A stretch of DNA of 64,000 bases from Leuctra nigra (lineage: Eukaryota > Arthropoda > Insecta > Plecoptera > Leuctridae), in NCBI GenBank assembly GCA_934045905.1, contig OW203770.1, positions 2,604,001 through 2,668,000 of the forward strand. Reading direction: 5' to 3'. Shown here in pieces: positions 9,553 through 20,590 of the stretch (positions within the stretch are counted from its first letter, which is position 1; every line of letters starts with the position of its first letter). The notes beneath the pieces were generated by a model. That model saw only the letters and a program-made list of their open reading frames with translations, made no database searches and was not told where the DNA came from. The position numbers were made by a program, and so were the translations under genes.

Positions 9553-9795
9553 CAGGGGCTGGATTCACAAATGGTTTTAATCCCTATATCGGCATAACTT
9601 TATGCCGGTATAGCAATAAAATACCAATATATCTATTACCATGATATTATCATGTTAACAATTGTTATTTTATCAATTTAAATGGTGATCTGAATAATTA
9701 TATTCATAAAGATATGCCTGTAAAACATGGTAATTGCTAATACTGTTACTAGTTTTTTCGGTCATAAAGTTATACTTCTTTGTGAATCCAGCCTG
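9553..9795. mobile_element. MITE with CAGGGGCTGGATTCACAAA ends
   Basis: Ends CAGGGGCTGGATTCACAAA and TTTGTGAATCCAGCCTG are inverted. The interior has mirrored TATCGGCATAACTTTATG and CATAAAGTTATAC. A short relative is at 51388-51522 and a single end at about 59310. It lies in CTL-A intron 2. Confidence 0.75.
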
Positions 9796-10107
9796 AGCGA
9801 AATAATTTGTGCACCAATTACAGATTGACTGACATCAACAAATTCAGTTTAGGGCTGTTCGAGATTGGTTTTGTGTTATTTTTCTTTAACCGCAGTCACA
9901 ATTCCAGAAACCGGCAGACATGTAATGGTCATAAAATGCATAACGCAAAAACGGTCAATGAGAAGAGAGTCCTTTAGACTCTATGTTTTATTTTTCAAAA
10001 TGCCAAGAGTTTGAAGGAGTTTCAATTTTGCGTTGCACACTTTTGGGATTATTTAAACAAGCTCTATCAATTGCCATTTGTCTAATGACAACAAATACAG
10101 TTATATT

Positions 10108-10531
10108 CAGGGACTGGAACCGGTACCGGAACCGAAAAAACGTTATTTTTATAGGAACCGGAACCGGAACCCAAATTAATCTTTTAGGTGGAACCGGAAC
10201 CGGAACCGGAACCCTTACTAATATTAAATATTATTTGGGTTCCCTAACGGTTCCATAAGGGTTCTTTAAATAATTAATTTCACTAAATTTTTACTTCATT
10301 GCCCTTCAAATCTGAAATTATTTACTACCATTTACAGTTTTCAAATAAAAAATCACCGAGTCAAATTAATGATAGACATTTCAGAGCATGTATAAGTTCC
10401 CAAAAAGTCGATTTAAAAAAAAATATTTGAATTATTGTCTAAATTTGATGGAACCGATTGGAACCCTTATGGAACCGGAATGGAACCGGAACCGGAATCG
10501 GAACCGATACTTATTTGGGTTCCAGTCCCTG
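10108..10531. mobile_element. Z-family MITE, reference copy with 8-bp target duplication
   Basis: Ends CAGGGACTGGAACC and GGTTCCAGTCCCTG are perfect inverted repeats, flanked by the exact 8-bp duplication GTTATATT (10100-10107 and 10532-10539). This identifies a hAT-type non-autonomous element. GGAACC repeats lie near both ends. Other copies are at 4057-4405, 16778-17135 and about 44970-45275. Confidence 0.9.
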
Positions 10532-10636
10532 GTTATATTGAAGTATTCTCTTACACAATGACTCATGTCACCATTACAAATATGATTGGATGAAGAGAGA
10601 ATTACTGGTTATGAGATCACCTCAAGAATCATTGAA

Positions 10637-13533
10637 ATGTTCATCGGGCCTTCTACCTCTGACGTCTGTCTCACTCACCTAATACCGTGAAGAACTGGTC
10701 CTGCGTGGTGTCCGACTCTCTCACTCCCACCCACGAGCTCCATGCGTCATACGCTCCTGTGACTTTCCTCCTGTTATCCTTGTTCATCGGGCCTTCTACC
10801 CCTGATACGTCTGTCTCACTCACCTAATATGGTGAGAACTGGTCCTGCGTGGTGTCCGACTCTCTCACTCCCACCCACGAGCTCCATGCGTCATACGCTG
10901 CTGTGACTTTCCTCCTGTTATCCCTGTTCATCGGGCCTTCTACCTCTGACGTCTGTCTCACTCACCTAATATGGTGAGAACTGGTCCTGCGTGGTGTCCG
11001 ACTCTCTCACTCCCACCCACGAGCTCCATGCGTCATACGCTCCTGTGACTTTCCTCCTGTTATCCCTGTTCATCGGGCCTTCTACCTCTGATACGTCTGT
11101 CTCACTCACCTAATACCGTGAAGAACTGGTCCTGCGTGGTGTCCGACTCTCTCACTCCCACCCACGAGCTCCATGCGTCATACGCTCCTGTGACTTTCCT
11201 CCTGTTATCCCTGTTCATCGGGCCTTCTACCTCTGACGTCTGTCTCACTCACCGAATATGGTGAAGAACTGGTCCTGCGTGGTGTCCGACTCTCTCACTC
11301 CCACCCACGAGCTCCATGCGTCATACGCTGCTGTGACTTTCCTCCTGTTATCCCTGTTCATCGGGCCTTCTACCTCTGACGTCTGTCTCACTCACCTAAT
11401 ATGGTGAAAACTGGTCCTGCGTGGTGTCCGACTCTCTCACTCCCACCCACGAGCTCCATGCGTCATACGCTCCTGTGACTTTCCTCCTGTTATCCCTGTT
11501 CATCGGGCCTTCTACCTCTGACGTCTGTCTCACTCACCTAATACCGTGAAGAACTGGTCCTGCGTGGTGTCCGACTCTCTCACTCCCACCCACGAGCTCC
11601 ATGCGTCATACGCTCCTGTGACTTTCCTCCTCTTATCCCTGTTCATCGGGCCTTCTACCTCTGACGTCTGTCTCACTCACCTAATACCGTGAAGAACTGG
11701 TCCTGCGTGGTGTCCGACTCTCTCACTCCCACCCACGAGCTCCATGCGTCATACGCTGCTGTGACTTTCCTCCTGTTATCCCTGTTCATCGGGCCTTCTA
11801 CCTCTGACGTCTGTCTCACTCACCTAATATGGTGAGAACTGGTCCTGCGTGGTGTCCGACTCTCTCACTCCCACCCACGAGCTCCATGCGTCATACGCTC
11901 CTGTGACTTTCCTCCTGTTATCCTTGTTCATCGGGCCTTCTACCTCTGACGTCTGTCTCACTCACCTAATACCGTGAAGAACTGGTCCTGCGTGGTGTCC
12001 GACTCTCTCACTCCCACCCACGTGCTCCATGCGTCATACGCTGCTGTGACTTTCCTCCTGTTATCCCTGTTCATCGGGCCTTCTACCTCTGACGTCTGTC
12101 TCACTCACCTAATACCGTGAAGAACTGGTCCTGCGTGGTGTCCGACTCTCTCACTCCCACCCACGAGCTCCATGCGTCATACGCTGCTGTGACTTTCCTC
12201 CTGTTATCCCTGTTCATCGGGCCTTCTACCTCTGACGTCTGTCTCACTCACCTAATATGGTGAGAACTGGTCCTGCGTGGTGTCCGACTCTCTCACTCCC
12301 ACCCACGAGCTCCATGCGTCATACGCTCCTGTGACTTTCCTCCTGTTATCCCTGTTCATCGGGCCTTCTACCTCTGACGTCTGTCTCACTCACCTAATAC
12401 CGTAAAGAACTGGTCCTGCGTGGTGTCCGACTCTCTCACTCCCACCCACGAGCTCCATGCGTCATACGCTGCTGTGACTTTCCTCCTGTTATCCTTGTTC
12501 ATCGGGCCTTCTACCTCTGACGTCTGTCTCACTCACCTAATATGGTGAGAACTGGTCCTGCGTGGTGTCCGACTCTCTCACTCCCACCCACGAGCTCCAT
12601 GCGTCATACGCTGCTGTGACTTTCCTCCTGTTATCCCTGTTCATCGGGCCTTCTACCTCTGACGTCTGTCTCACTCACCTAATATGGTGAGAACTGGTCC
12701 TGCGTGGTGTCCGACTCTCTCACTCCCACCCACGAGCTCCATGCGTCATACGCTCCTGTGACTTTCCTCCTGTTATCCCTGTTCATCGGGCCTTCTACCT
12801 CTGACGTCTGTCTCACTCACCTAATACCGTGAAGAACTGGTCCTGCGTGGTGTCCGACTCTCTCACTCCCACCCACGAGCTCCATGCGTCATACGCTGCT
12901 GTGACTTTCCTCCTGTTATCCTTGTTCATCGGGCCTTCTACCTCTGACGTCTGTCTCACTCACCTAATATGGTGAGAACTGGTCCTGCGTGGTGTCTGAC
13001 TCTCTCACTCCCACCCACGAGCTCCATGCGTCATACGCTGCTGTGACTTTCCTCCTGTTATCCCTGTTCATCGGGCCTTCTACCTCTGACGTCTGTCTCA
13101 CTCACCTAATATGGTGAGAACTGGTCCTGCGTGGTGTCCGACTCTCTCACTCCCACCCACGAGCTCCATGCGTCATACGCTCCTGTGACTTTCCTCCTGT
13201 TATCCCTGTTCATCGGGCCTTCTACCTCTGACGTCTGTCTCACTCACCTAATACCGTGAAGAACTGGTCCTGCGTGGTGTCCGACTCTCCCACTCCCACC
13301 CACGAGCTCCATGCGTCATACGCTCCTGTGACTTTCCTCCTCTTATCCCTGTTCATCGGGCCTTCTACCTCTGACGTCTGTCTCACTCACCTAATACCGT
13401 GAAGAACTGGTCCTGCGTGGTGTCCGACTCTCTCACTCCCACCCACGAGCTCCATGCGTCATACGCTGCTGTGACTTTCCTCCTGTTATCCTTGTTCATC
13501 GGGCCTTCTACCTCTGACGTCTGTCTCACTCAC
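10637..13533 (-). repeat. 143-bp minisatellite copied from the donor edge of CTL-A exon 2
   Basis: About 20 tandem units of 142-145 bp lead up to the true exon at 13534. On the gene strand each unit is about 100 nt of the exon 3' end (words for GAYDAWSSWVGVRESDTTQ), the donor GTGAGTGAG and about 40 nt of intron. Units fall into two main classes: one keeps the exon frame (TTCTTCACGGTATTAG|GT), the other lacks one base (TTCTCACCATATTAG|GT). A second diagnostic site, GCTCCTGTG versus GCTGCTGTG, varies too. The order of classes repeats as trimers in part of the array, which indicates higher-order amplification. Each unit carries a decoy 5' splice site. Confidence 0.9.
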
Positions 13534-13819
13534 CGAATATGGTGAAGAACTGGTCCTGCGTGGTGTCCGACTCTCTCACTCCCACCCACGAGCTCCATGC
13601 GTCATACGCTCCTTTCACGCTCTTCCTGTTGTCCTTGTTCATCTGGACCACAGCATCCGCCTCGGCCTGGGAGTTCAGGATGACAAGATGTGCTCCCTCG
13701 TCCTCGCAGACCCTCTTGGCGTCGTGCCACTCGGCGGCGGCGGGATGGTATCGGTAGCAGCCCACCCCGTGGATCCGTGTGTAGCCAGGCAGAAGCGCAG
13801 CGGTGGCGTTCGTTGGTGG
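13534..13819 (-). CDS. C-type lectin CTL-A, exon 2 (N-terminal half of CTLD)
   Basis: The acceptor TCTTCTAG (phase 0) and donor G|GTGAGTGAG (phase 1) bound 286 nt. It encodes a short linker with an NAT glycosylation site, then LLPGYTRI, GCYRYH, EWHDAKRVCEDEGAHLVILNSQAEAD and SSWVGVRES...FFTIFG, the standard first half of an insect CTLD (W..A...C...G.HL...NS..EA, WVG). The intron after FG lies at the same codon and phase in all three lectin genes here. Both exon edges abut tandem repeats: 30-bp units at the acceptor and 143-bp units at the donor. Confidence 0.9.
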
Positions 13820-13824
13820 CTAGA

Positions 13825-13909
13825 AGACATTTTAGGATCATTTTAATCGATCGACATTTTAAGACATTTTAATCGATCGACATTTTAAGACATTTTAATC
13901 GATCGACAT
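13825..13909. repeat. 30-bp tandem repeat at the CTL-A exon 2 acceptor
   Basis: About three units containing GACATTTTAATCGATCGACA begin 6 bp from the exon boundary. On the gene strand they place T-poor sequence where a pyrimidine tract would be expected, with only TCTTCTAG left next to the exon. Confidence 0.8.
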
Positions 13910-13984
13910 ATACAAAAACAAATTATTCTTGAAATTACATGTTCAAAAACGTTTTCCTATATTTCAACTATATTTAAGTACAAC

Positions 13985-14440
13985 AGACTTATTTAATGTT
14001 CTGTAGTTTGCAACTCCAGTCCAACAATGAGTTTTCAATTTTATTATCAGAGGATGAACAAAACTTTAAAATAGGAGGTATAGGAAAATCATTTCGAATT
14101 TGGTATATAACTTTTAAAATAGCACACGTTGGTATTGTTTTCATTTTTTTTCCTGATAGTATGTCCATATGTCTACCATAAAAAAAGTTTTTTGCTCAAA
14201 TCTATCGAGACAAAAAAAATAGATCTTCATTTTAGCTTAAAAATGACACGATTCTCTTTTTCCGCCATAAGATAACATGGGGGAGACAAATCAATTTATC
14301 GCAGAAACTGGACACGAGAAGTGTTTCATTTTTTCATGGATTGTGTATTGCATGATTATCAAAAAGTCACCAAAATTTCAAGTACATCGGAAACATTGAG
14401 GTTATAGTGGTTATACCTTAAGATTCCCTGAACTGGACAA
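13985..14440. repeat. U-family repeat, copy 1
   Basis: It shares words such as CCAATAATGAGTTTTCA, AGGAGGTATAGG, TAGCACACGTTGGTATTG and AACTGGACACGAGAAG with copies at about 45840-46500, 47525-48064 and 59370-59900 (orientation varies). The copy at 47525 has TTAAGGTAG-type ends. I see no protein. It lies in CTL-A intron 1. Confidence 0.65.
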
Positions 14441-14454
14441 CAGAATGTTTAAAA

Positions 14455-14770
14455 CAGGGGTCGGCAACCTTTTTTTGGTGAAGGAGCCAATTTCCCGAAA
14501 ATTCATAAATTAGATAATAATAGGAGCCGCAGTAGAGGCAATCAAATATAATACACCGAAAATAATAAATTGAATTACTAGTTAAGTTTGATATTTTGAC
14601 GGAGCCCCCCAGTCGTTGTCCCCTATGTGTTGCCCCGCAGGGCGTTTTTCAGAATTTCAAGAATTTAAAAGTGATTCTGGGACTCTAAAACAACAAACTG
14701 AATCAAATAACCTTTCCAATTGTTGCCCCGCAGGGCGTTTTTTTGTCGAATTTTAAAAATGTTCGATTCC
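14455..14770 (+). mobile_element. hAT-like element, truncated by the assembly gap
   Basis: It opens CAGGGGTCGGCAACC, a hAT-type terminus, and contains GTTGCCCCGCAGGGCG words shared with 596-1054. The far end is lost in the gap. Confidence 0.65.
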
Positions 14771-14970
14771 NNNNNNNNNNNNNNNNNNNNNNNNNNNNNN
14801 NNNNNNNNNNNNNNNNNNNNNNNNNNNNNNNNNNNNNNNNNNNNNNNNNNNNNNNNNNNNNNNNNNNNNNNNNNNNNNNNNNNNNNNNNNNNNNNNNNNN
14901 NNNNNNNNNNNNNNNNNNNNNNNNNNNNNNNNNNNNNNNNNNNNNNNNNNNNNNNNNNNNNNNNNNNNNN
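14771..14970. other. Assembly gap (200 N)
   Basis: A run of exactly 200 undetermined bases. It falls where the second, inverted arm of element X copy 2 would be expected, so it probably reflects a collapsed repeat. Confidence 0.95.
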
Positions 14971-16734
14971 ACGTTATGTAATTTATGAATTTTTTTGGTA
15001 TAAAATGTTAATTAATAGCAATTAATTACACGGCGAGAAGGTTCAAAGTATAATGCTGTAGTAGGTATGTTGATGTACCCACAAAACTATAGGTACCTAC
15101 CAATCACAAACACAACTGTTCTGTATTTATTGCTTGTAAGACAATGCTATGTTTCTTTGCGTACTTATATTTAAATTTAAAATATTTTACAGAATGTTCA
15201 ATATTTAATTTGAAAGTTTTGTCCCAATTTTTCTAGGCATTTCTGAACTACGTAGTATGTGAGTGGCATAAGCTTAAGAATAGAAAAATGTCTTTAAAAA
15301 AACGATGCGCCAAGTCCTTTTTTTAAGTATTTCTCGGGGGTTGATATTTTTATTTCAATGGTACGATTAAAATTTGGAAAATTCGTTGACTTGGCTCCTT
15401 TTTTGATATCACTCCTTTTCAGTGCTGAATTTTTAGATTTCTTCTATTTTTTTTTATAGTTAAAGAGACTTGGCTGGTATTTTTACACGGAGTGTTTTTT
15501 CTTGGATATCACATCTTTTGTTAGTTTATTCATACAGCTTGTAGCACATGTCCGAGCAGGGACTAATTTCTTTAAAAAAATACGCCTCAACCGATTTGGT
15601 TACTATGAAAAGTTGCGTTTGGTATAAGATGAAAATGATTATCCAAGAAGAATAGCTTAAGTTTCGTTATAATCGATCCAGCCGTTTTCGATACATGACG
15701 TCACTTCCGGTTTTGAAATAGCGGCCGAATTCCGGTATAGGTAATAAGAAAACAATCTAGTTTTATCTAGTTGATACCTTAATGAACGACCATCTGAATT
15801 CCTAATCCCTATATTTCCGTAAAATCGGTCATGCCGTTTGTAATATATGACGTCACTTCCGGTTTCATTTAGTGGTTCCTGCCGCCATTTCCGGTACCAT
15901 TAATTTATTTATTCATTTTTCACAATTGATTTTTCAAATAAATAGCAGAATGAATACGCAGGAGCTAGTTCAGTTGCAATCGGTACAGGCGTTTTAGATA
16001 TATGACGTCACTTCCGGTTTCAGGAATGGCGGCCGAGAACACTGCTACCTTGAATATATAAATTGTATTGTCTATGTTACAATGTAAGTTAATTATGTAC
16101 GTATTTTAAGTATAATTTGTTGACATAAGTTAAATATTGCGTATTTATGACGTCACTTCCGGTTTAGAAAATAAGAAAAAAATATTTTTTTTATTGATAC
16201 TTCATATAGATGACCATCTAAATCGAATGGCGCTAATTTCGTTCTAATCGGTCCAGACGTTTTTGAGTTATGACGTCACTTCCGGTTTCAAAATGGCGGC
16301 TTCCGGTTGGTTTTATAAAAAGGCACCTCAGACGCCAAAAGTGCACATGTGGTAAAAATTTCAGGTCGATCGGTTCAGCCGTTTAGGCTGTGGCGGTGAT
16401 AGCGACGTTTCGTGATATCATCAGAATCATCATCATCTTCAGAATCAGAAAATGGTGTAATTTCACTGTTTTCTCGGTCCTCTAGCGCGCAAATGGCATA
16501 ACCTATTGTTCCCAAATTTGGTATATGTTGTGGGGTGGGCCATAGCTCGAAATTAAGATATTTCGCAACAATGTGAGATTTACCAATTTTGAGATCCAGT
16601 AGGCCGAAAATGCCATGTTGTTGCTTACAGTAAAAGTGTTTGGTCTGCTCCTCAGTTTATTAGGCATTTACGGTATGTTGAGTGACTGTGAGTGTATAGT
16701 ACGACTTGGCTGGGTGGAGCGACCGCTCCACTAG
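14971..16734 (-). mobile_element. Element X, copy 2 (partly in the gap)
   Basis: Reverse-oriented copy of X1 (39013-41365). Sequence from the gap to the hairpin end GTGGAGCGACCGCTCCAC-TAG matches it closely, including five reverse-oriented TGACGTCACTTCCGG motifs between about 15698 and 16285. The flank after CTAG is ATTAAT, like the other two full copies. The arm-side end is missing in the gap. Confidence 0.85.
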
Positions 16735-16777
16735 ATTAATGGATATATAGTCAGAGTCGTTACATTTTATTTTACAA

Positions 16778-17135
16778 CGGGACTGGAACCGGAACCTATA
16801 TTTACTTTTTAGGTGGAACCGGAACCCTTAATATTAAATATTATTAAAGGTTCCACAACGGTTCCATAAGGGTTCTTAAAATAATTCATTACATTGAATT
16901 ATTACTTCGTTGCCTTTAAAAACTGAAATTATTTACTACCATTTACAGTTTTTCAAATACATTATCACCTATAGTCAAAATAATGTTATACATTTCTGTG
17001 CACATAAGTTCCCAAAATTCGATTTAAAAAAATGATTTGAATTATTGTCTGAATTTGATGGAACCGATTGGAACCCTTATGGAACCAAAATGGAACCGGA
17101 ACCGGAACCTTTACTTATTTGGGTCCCAGTCCCTG
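16778..17135. mobile_element. Z-family MITE, copy in CTL-A intron 1
   Basis: Ends CGGGACTGGAACC and GGGTCCCAGTCCCTG with GGAACC repeats. The target duplication is not clear. It ends about 130 bp from the exon 1 donor of CTL-A. Confidence 0.8.
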
Positions 17136-17268
17136 TTTTTAACTCACTTAAAAAAAGTAAAGTAAAAGTAAAAACGTCTTTATTTGATACGGCGAGATTA
17201 AGCACAGACGGCTTTTCTTCCACCTAACACGTAACTTGGAATGTTCACACATTCTGTAATCGTCTTAC

Positions 17269-17367
17269 CTCTGTTATCGAGGGTCGGGTCAAGCTGCCGG
17301 CGCTGTCCTGGGCTCGAACCCAGGCCACGAGGATCACCGCTAATGCAAGAACCTTGCTCACGAACAT
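17269..17367 (-). CDS. Secreted C-type lectin CTL-A, exon 1 (signal peptide)
   Basis: The ATG at 17367 opens 33 codons ending GAG|GTAAGACG in phase 0, which fits exon 2. The peptide starts MFVSK, has a hydrophobic core VLALAVILVAW and a likely cleavage after VRA before QDS. With exons at 13534-13819 and 8403-8572 the gene encodes 184 residues: signal peptide, short linker and a single C-type-lectin-like domain, destined for secretion. It lacks the proline-rich linker of CTL-B and CTL-C. Without EPN/QPD/WND motifs, calcium-dependent sugar binding is unlikely; a recognition role in immunity is the family expectation, not shown here. Introns hold X, Z, U and hAT elements and the 2.9-kb minisatellite. 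Confidence 0.82.
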
Positions 17368-17376
17368 GCTGAGTTC

Positions 17377-17411
17377 GAATGACAACGGAACTTAACACAG
17401 ACGCTTATGTA
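17377..17411 (-). promoter_or_regulatory. CTL-A core promoter: TATA-like box and initiator
   Basis: On the gene strand TACATAAG (first base 17411) is followed 31 bp later by the adenine of TCATTC (17380), a good match to the arthropod initiator. Start there would leave a 13-nt leader before the ATG. Confidence 0.5.
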
Positions 17412-18660
17412 TTCATGCGGGTGGAGGGGGGCACTAGGGGGGGACCGGGTTCGATTTCATATGCCGACTTGACTTACTCTGTGGAGGGGCGAATACTGGG
17501 ATGGTCCCCAAATAATAGGCCATCGATGAAAATCAACTAGCTGATGAGTTGTATCATAAAATATTTTATAAATAAATGTTCATACTCATTTAATAACGTA
17601 ATAAACGTATATGTGATGTGATGCGATCTGTAAAAAGGGATCTGTGGGTGAAGGATAGTGATTTCCAGTTGGATAGAGGAAAAAAATTTAAATAAATCAT
17701 AAAAAAAATATTAAATTCCGATAATAAATAAAAAAAAAAAATGATATTTTTAAATTTTATTATTCAAAAACTTACAAAACAGGAAAATTTTGTTTAAAGT
17801 AAAAATTTTTTTTTTAATAAAAAAAAAATAGATTTTTTTTTTTAGTATTTGTATTTACAGATATTGAAGAAAACACGACTAGGTAGCAGAAAAAGCCATA
17901 ATCCGAAAATCGATATAATAGCCATTTTAACACATAATTGCATTTTGCAGCAAACTAACTCTTTCACCCACAGGACCCTTTTCACAGATCGCATCACATA
18001 TGATAATGTATAATATGTAATAATGAAATGAATATAGCTCGTATTTAAATTTAATTTTAATCGGCCTCCATACATTTACATCATGATTTTATTTATTCAT
18101 TTAATTTGCAACTAGTGACCATTGAATATTCATTTGTTCCGCTGTTGGTATCGTTGACCGAGCAAGACCGGACGATAAGAAAGGCGCGGTACTAGGCCCA
18201 AAAATGTGGGTGGGCAGACGAAATTGTGGGAAAACACGACCCGTGGGGGGTTTGGGGGGCAAGACCCCCCAACCGCTCCACGGAGATTTTTTTGAAAATG
18301 GAACGTCCTAGAAGCGTTTTGAGTGTTTTGGGAATATATTTTCTAGCATCTGAAACTAAATTTGGATTCATCAGCCACCTAATCTAGTTTAGGGAGGAGT
18401 ACCTAACATTGGTTGAACTTGAAAATATAATTTGTAGTTTTTAGCCATAACTACTATACATAATTTTGTTATAAATTGATTTTTTAATCCAGAATTATAC
18501 TAATTATAAGCAGGAAGAGAAAATTCCGGGTGGGCCACGGCCCACCCAGCCACCCCCTAGAACCGCGCCTGCGATAAGATGACCTTGAGGTCATAGGTCA
18601 CGACCAGCGAAAATAATTTCAAGAGGCCCGGGTGAGGTACAAAGTGTGTTCTTGAGTTCG
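17412..18660. other. No gene seen; old SINE-like and AT-rich sequence
   Basis: Around 17445 ACCGGGTTCGATTTC followed by a CTTACTCTGT...GCGAATACTGGGATGG stretch resembles the post-B-box part of diverged SINEs seen at 29420 and 33925. 17580-18010 has mirrored CACAGATC...GATCTG words (a possible AT-rich fold-back, GATGCGATCTGTAAAAAGG versus CCTTTTCACAGATCGCATC). The rest is unremarkable. Confidence 0.45.
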
Positions 18661-20590
18661 GTTTTTACACTAAAAGAATAGGGAATACACTTATCAATAA
18701 GATTTCAGAATAATAGTAATTTTATTCAAGTTGAGATGTTGCTGAACACAGATTTGGTATTATTTTTGTTGTGAGACGAATAGTTTTCGAGAAATTCAGT
18801 AACAAAGTTTGATAATTTTCTTACAATTTTAAAACAGGAAAATTGACAATGACATCACAATCCTCTATATTGCCATGGCAACAAAGAAATCACGATGTCA
18901 ACACATTGTTGGAGACTTGGAAATGACATCACAATCCTGATTCTAGTTGCCTGCCGTTTTCCCGCCAAAATATCCCATGACATTTGAATTTGATTTTTAT
19001 GAATGAAAATTTTAAATTTCGCTATTGATTATGTGTGTTTGTCAATGTTAATTGTGTTGATATTTACAAATTAACAAGAATAAAATTTCACGTGACTTCT
19101 CTATTATGAAAAAAATCGACGATTTTTTTTTGTCTGGGGCTTAACGTCGCACTGTTCTGCAGCGAGGCTAATGGTGACGGATGAATGATTATGATGATGA
19201 TTAGGAGATGATGGTGAAGAGAAGGTAATAATGGAAGGTGGGAAGGAGGCGGTCGTGGCCTATTAGTAGGGTACCTTCCTAGCATTTCGACTGAGGGAAA
19301 ACCACGAAAAAAACCCAGTCAGGAAGGACGGCCGTGGGAATCGAACCCGGGCCTCCGGAATACAAGTTCAGAGCGTTACCACTCAGCCAACCTGTTCCGT
19401 TGAAAAATCGTTATCGTTATCGTTAAATCGATTAGTATCGCTGACATAGGAACAATTAGTTATGTCTCATAGAAATTATATTTCAAAATAATTGTTATTA
19501 TATTGGTAGTTTAGATGTGCCTGAACTCAGAGAAACTATATTTTTATTGTTGTGGGATGAATAGTTACTTATTATAATTATTGTATGGGCTTATGATAAA
19601 TAATTATTCAAGTAATTGATATGGAAAGATTGCTCGAAATCTCCGAATTTTAAAAACATATCAAAGACTTTTTTTAACATCGGCATTGACGTCATGGGGC
19701 TCAGCATTGCCATGGCAACAAAGTAATCACCATGGTAACACATTGTAGTGGACTTGGAAATGACATCACCGGCTCACATACGTCACACATAGATTTTCCC
19801 GCCAAAATATCACATGCGATTTAATTTTGATTGTTTTTGAATGAAATTGTTAACTTTTTGCAATTAAGTGTATTTGTAATTACTGTTTGTGTTGATATTT
19901 ACACATTTACAATTAAAATATGTAAACTACTTACTGACATGTCTGTGATTCATCATCGACCAGTTTCAGGCACTTTTTTGGATACGTTTGGCGACAAAAT
20001 GGGTTACAAAATGATTTGAAATTTTAATCGTGATTAGATAAAAGACGACCTTAGGGTTATCGCTAGGTAAATTTTAAATTTTTTGCTTCATTAATTAGTA
20101 ATAATTAGTTGATTTTTGGTGAAAAATTGTATATCATATTTTTGTCTCAATATGTGGCGTAGGGAAGTCTCATGAAATTTTATTCTAGTAAATTTCTATA
20201 AATAAACACAAATAATAATGACAAATATACTTATTACCTGTAAAATCTTAAATTTTCATTCATAAAAATCGAGTTCAAATATCATATGATTTTTGGCGGG
20301 AAAAACGGCCTTTAACAAGAATCAGAACTGTGATGTCATTTCCAAGTCTTGAACATTGTGTTGACATGGGGATTCCCTTGTTGCCATGGCAATATAGCAA
20401 ACTGTGATGTCATTGCCAATTTTCCTGTTTTTAAATGAGAGGAGATCTATCAAACTTTGTAAATTAATTACATGAGAACTATTCGTCCAAGAACAAAAAT
20501 AATACCACATCTGTGTTCAGCAACATCTCAACTTTCATAAAATAAATATTATTCTGAATTCTAATCTTCACGAGACTTCCCTATTGATAA
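18661..20590. repeat. W-family repeats (three copies) around a SINE
   Basis: Copies at about 18660-19075, 19440-19910 and inverted 20170-20590 share ATTGCCATGGCAACAAAG, GACTTGGAAATGACATCAC and TTTCCCGCCAAAATAT. The outer part of the third copy (CAACATCTCAACTTTCATAAAAT...) also matches the flanks of the retrotransposon at 37.4 kb. No protein is seen. Confidence 0.65.
19122..19398 (-). mobile_element. tRNA-derived SINE, copy 1
   Basis: The minus strand begins GGAACAGGTTGGCTGAGTGG (A-box-like), has the B-box GGGTTCGATTCCC, a common body and ends CTTAAGCCCCAGAC plus an A-run. It is about 275 bp. Copies 2 and 3 are at 46143-46427 and 51551-51823. Confidence 0.85.

Noticed and set aside
10637..13533. 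The regularly repeated 143-bp array as a CRISPR array
   Set aside because: Whole units are repeated without unique spacers, and the unit is homologous to the adjacent exon. The genome is eukaryotic.
13539..13872. Overlapping ORFs on both strands around CTL-A exon 2
   Set aside because: Shadows of a GC-rich exon. Only the minus frame bounded by TCTTCTAG and GTGAGTGAG gives a C-type lectin fold with matching phases.
14720..15025. An ORF crossing the 200-N gap
   Set aside because: Its continuity is an artefact of translating N as unknown residues; both flanks are transposon sequence.
17281..17350. A tRNA gene suggested by CCTGGGTTCGAGCCCAGG
   Set aside because: Only the T-arm is present; no D-arm, anticodon arm or acceptor stem folds around it, and the bases lie in the CTL-A signal-peptide exon.
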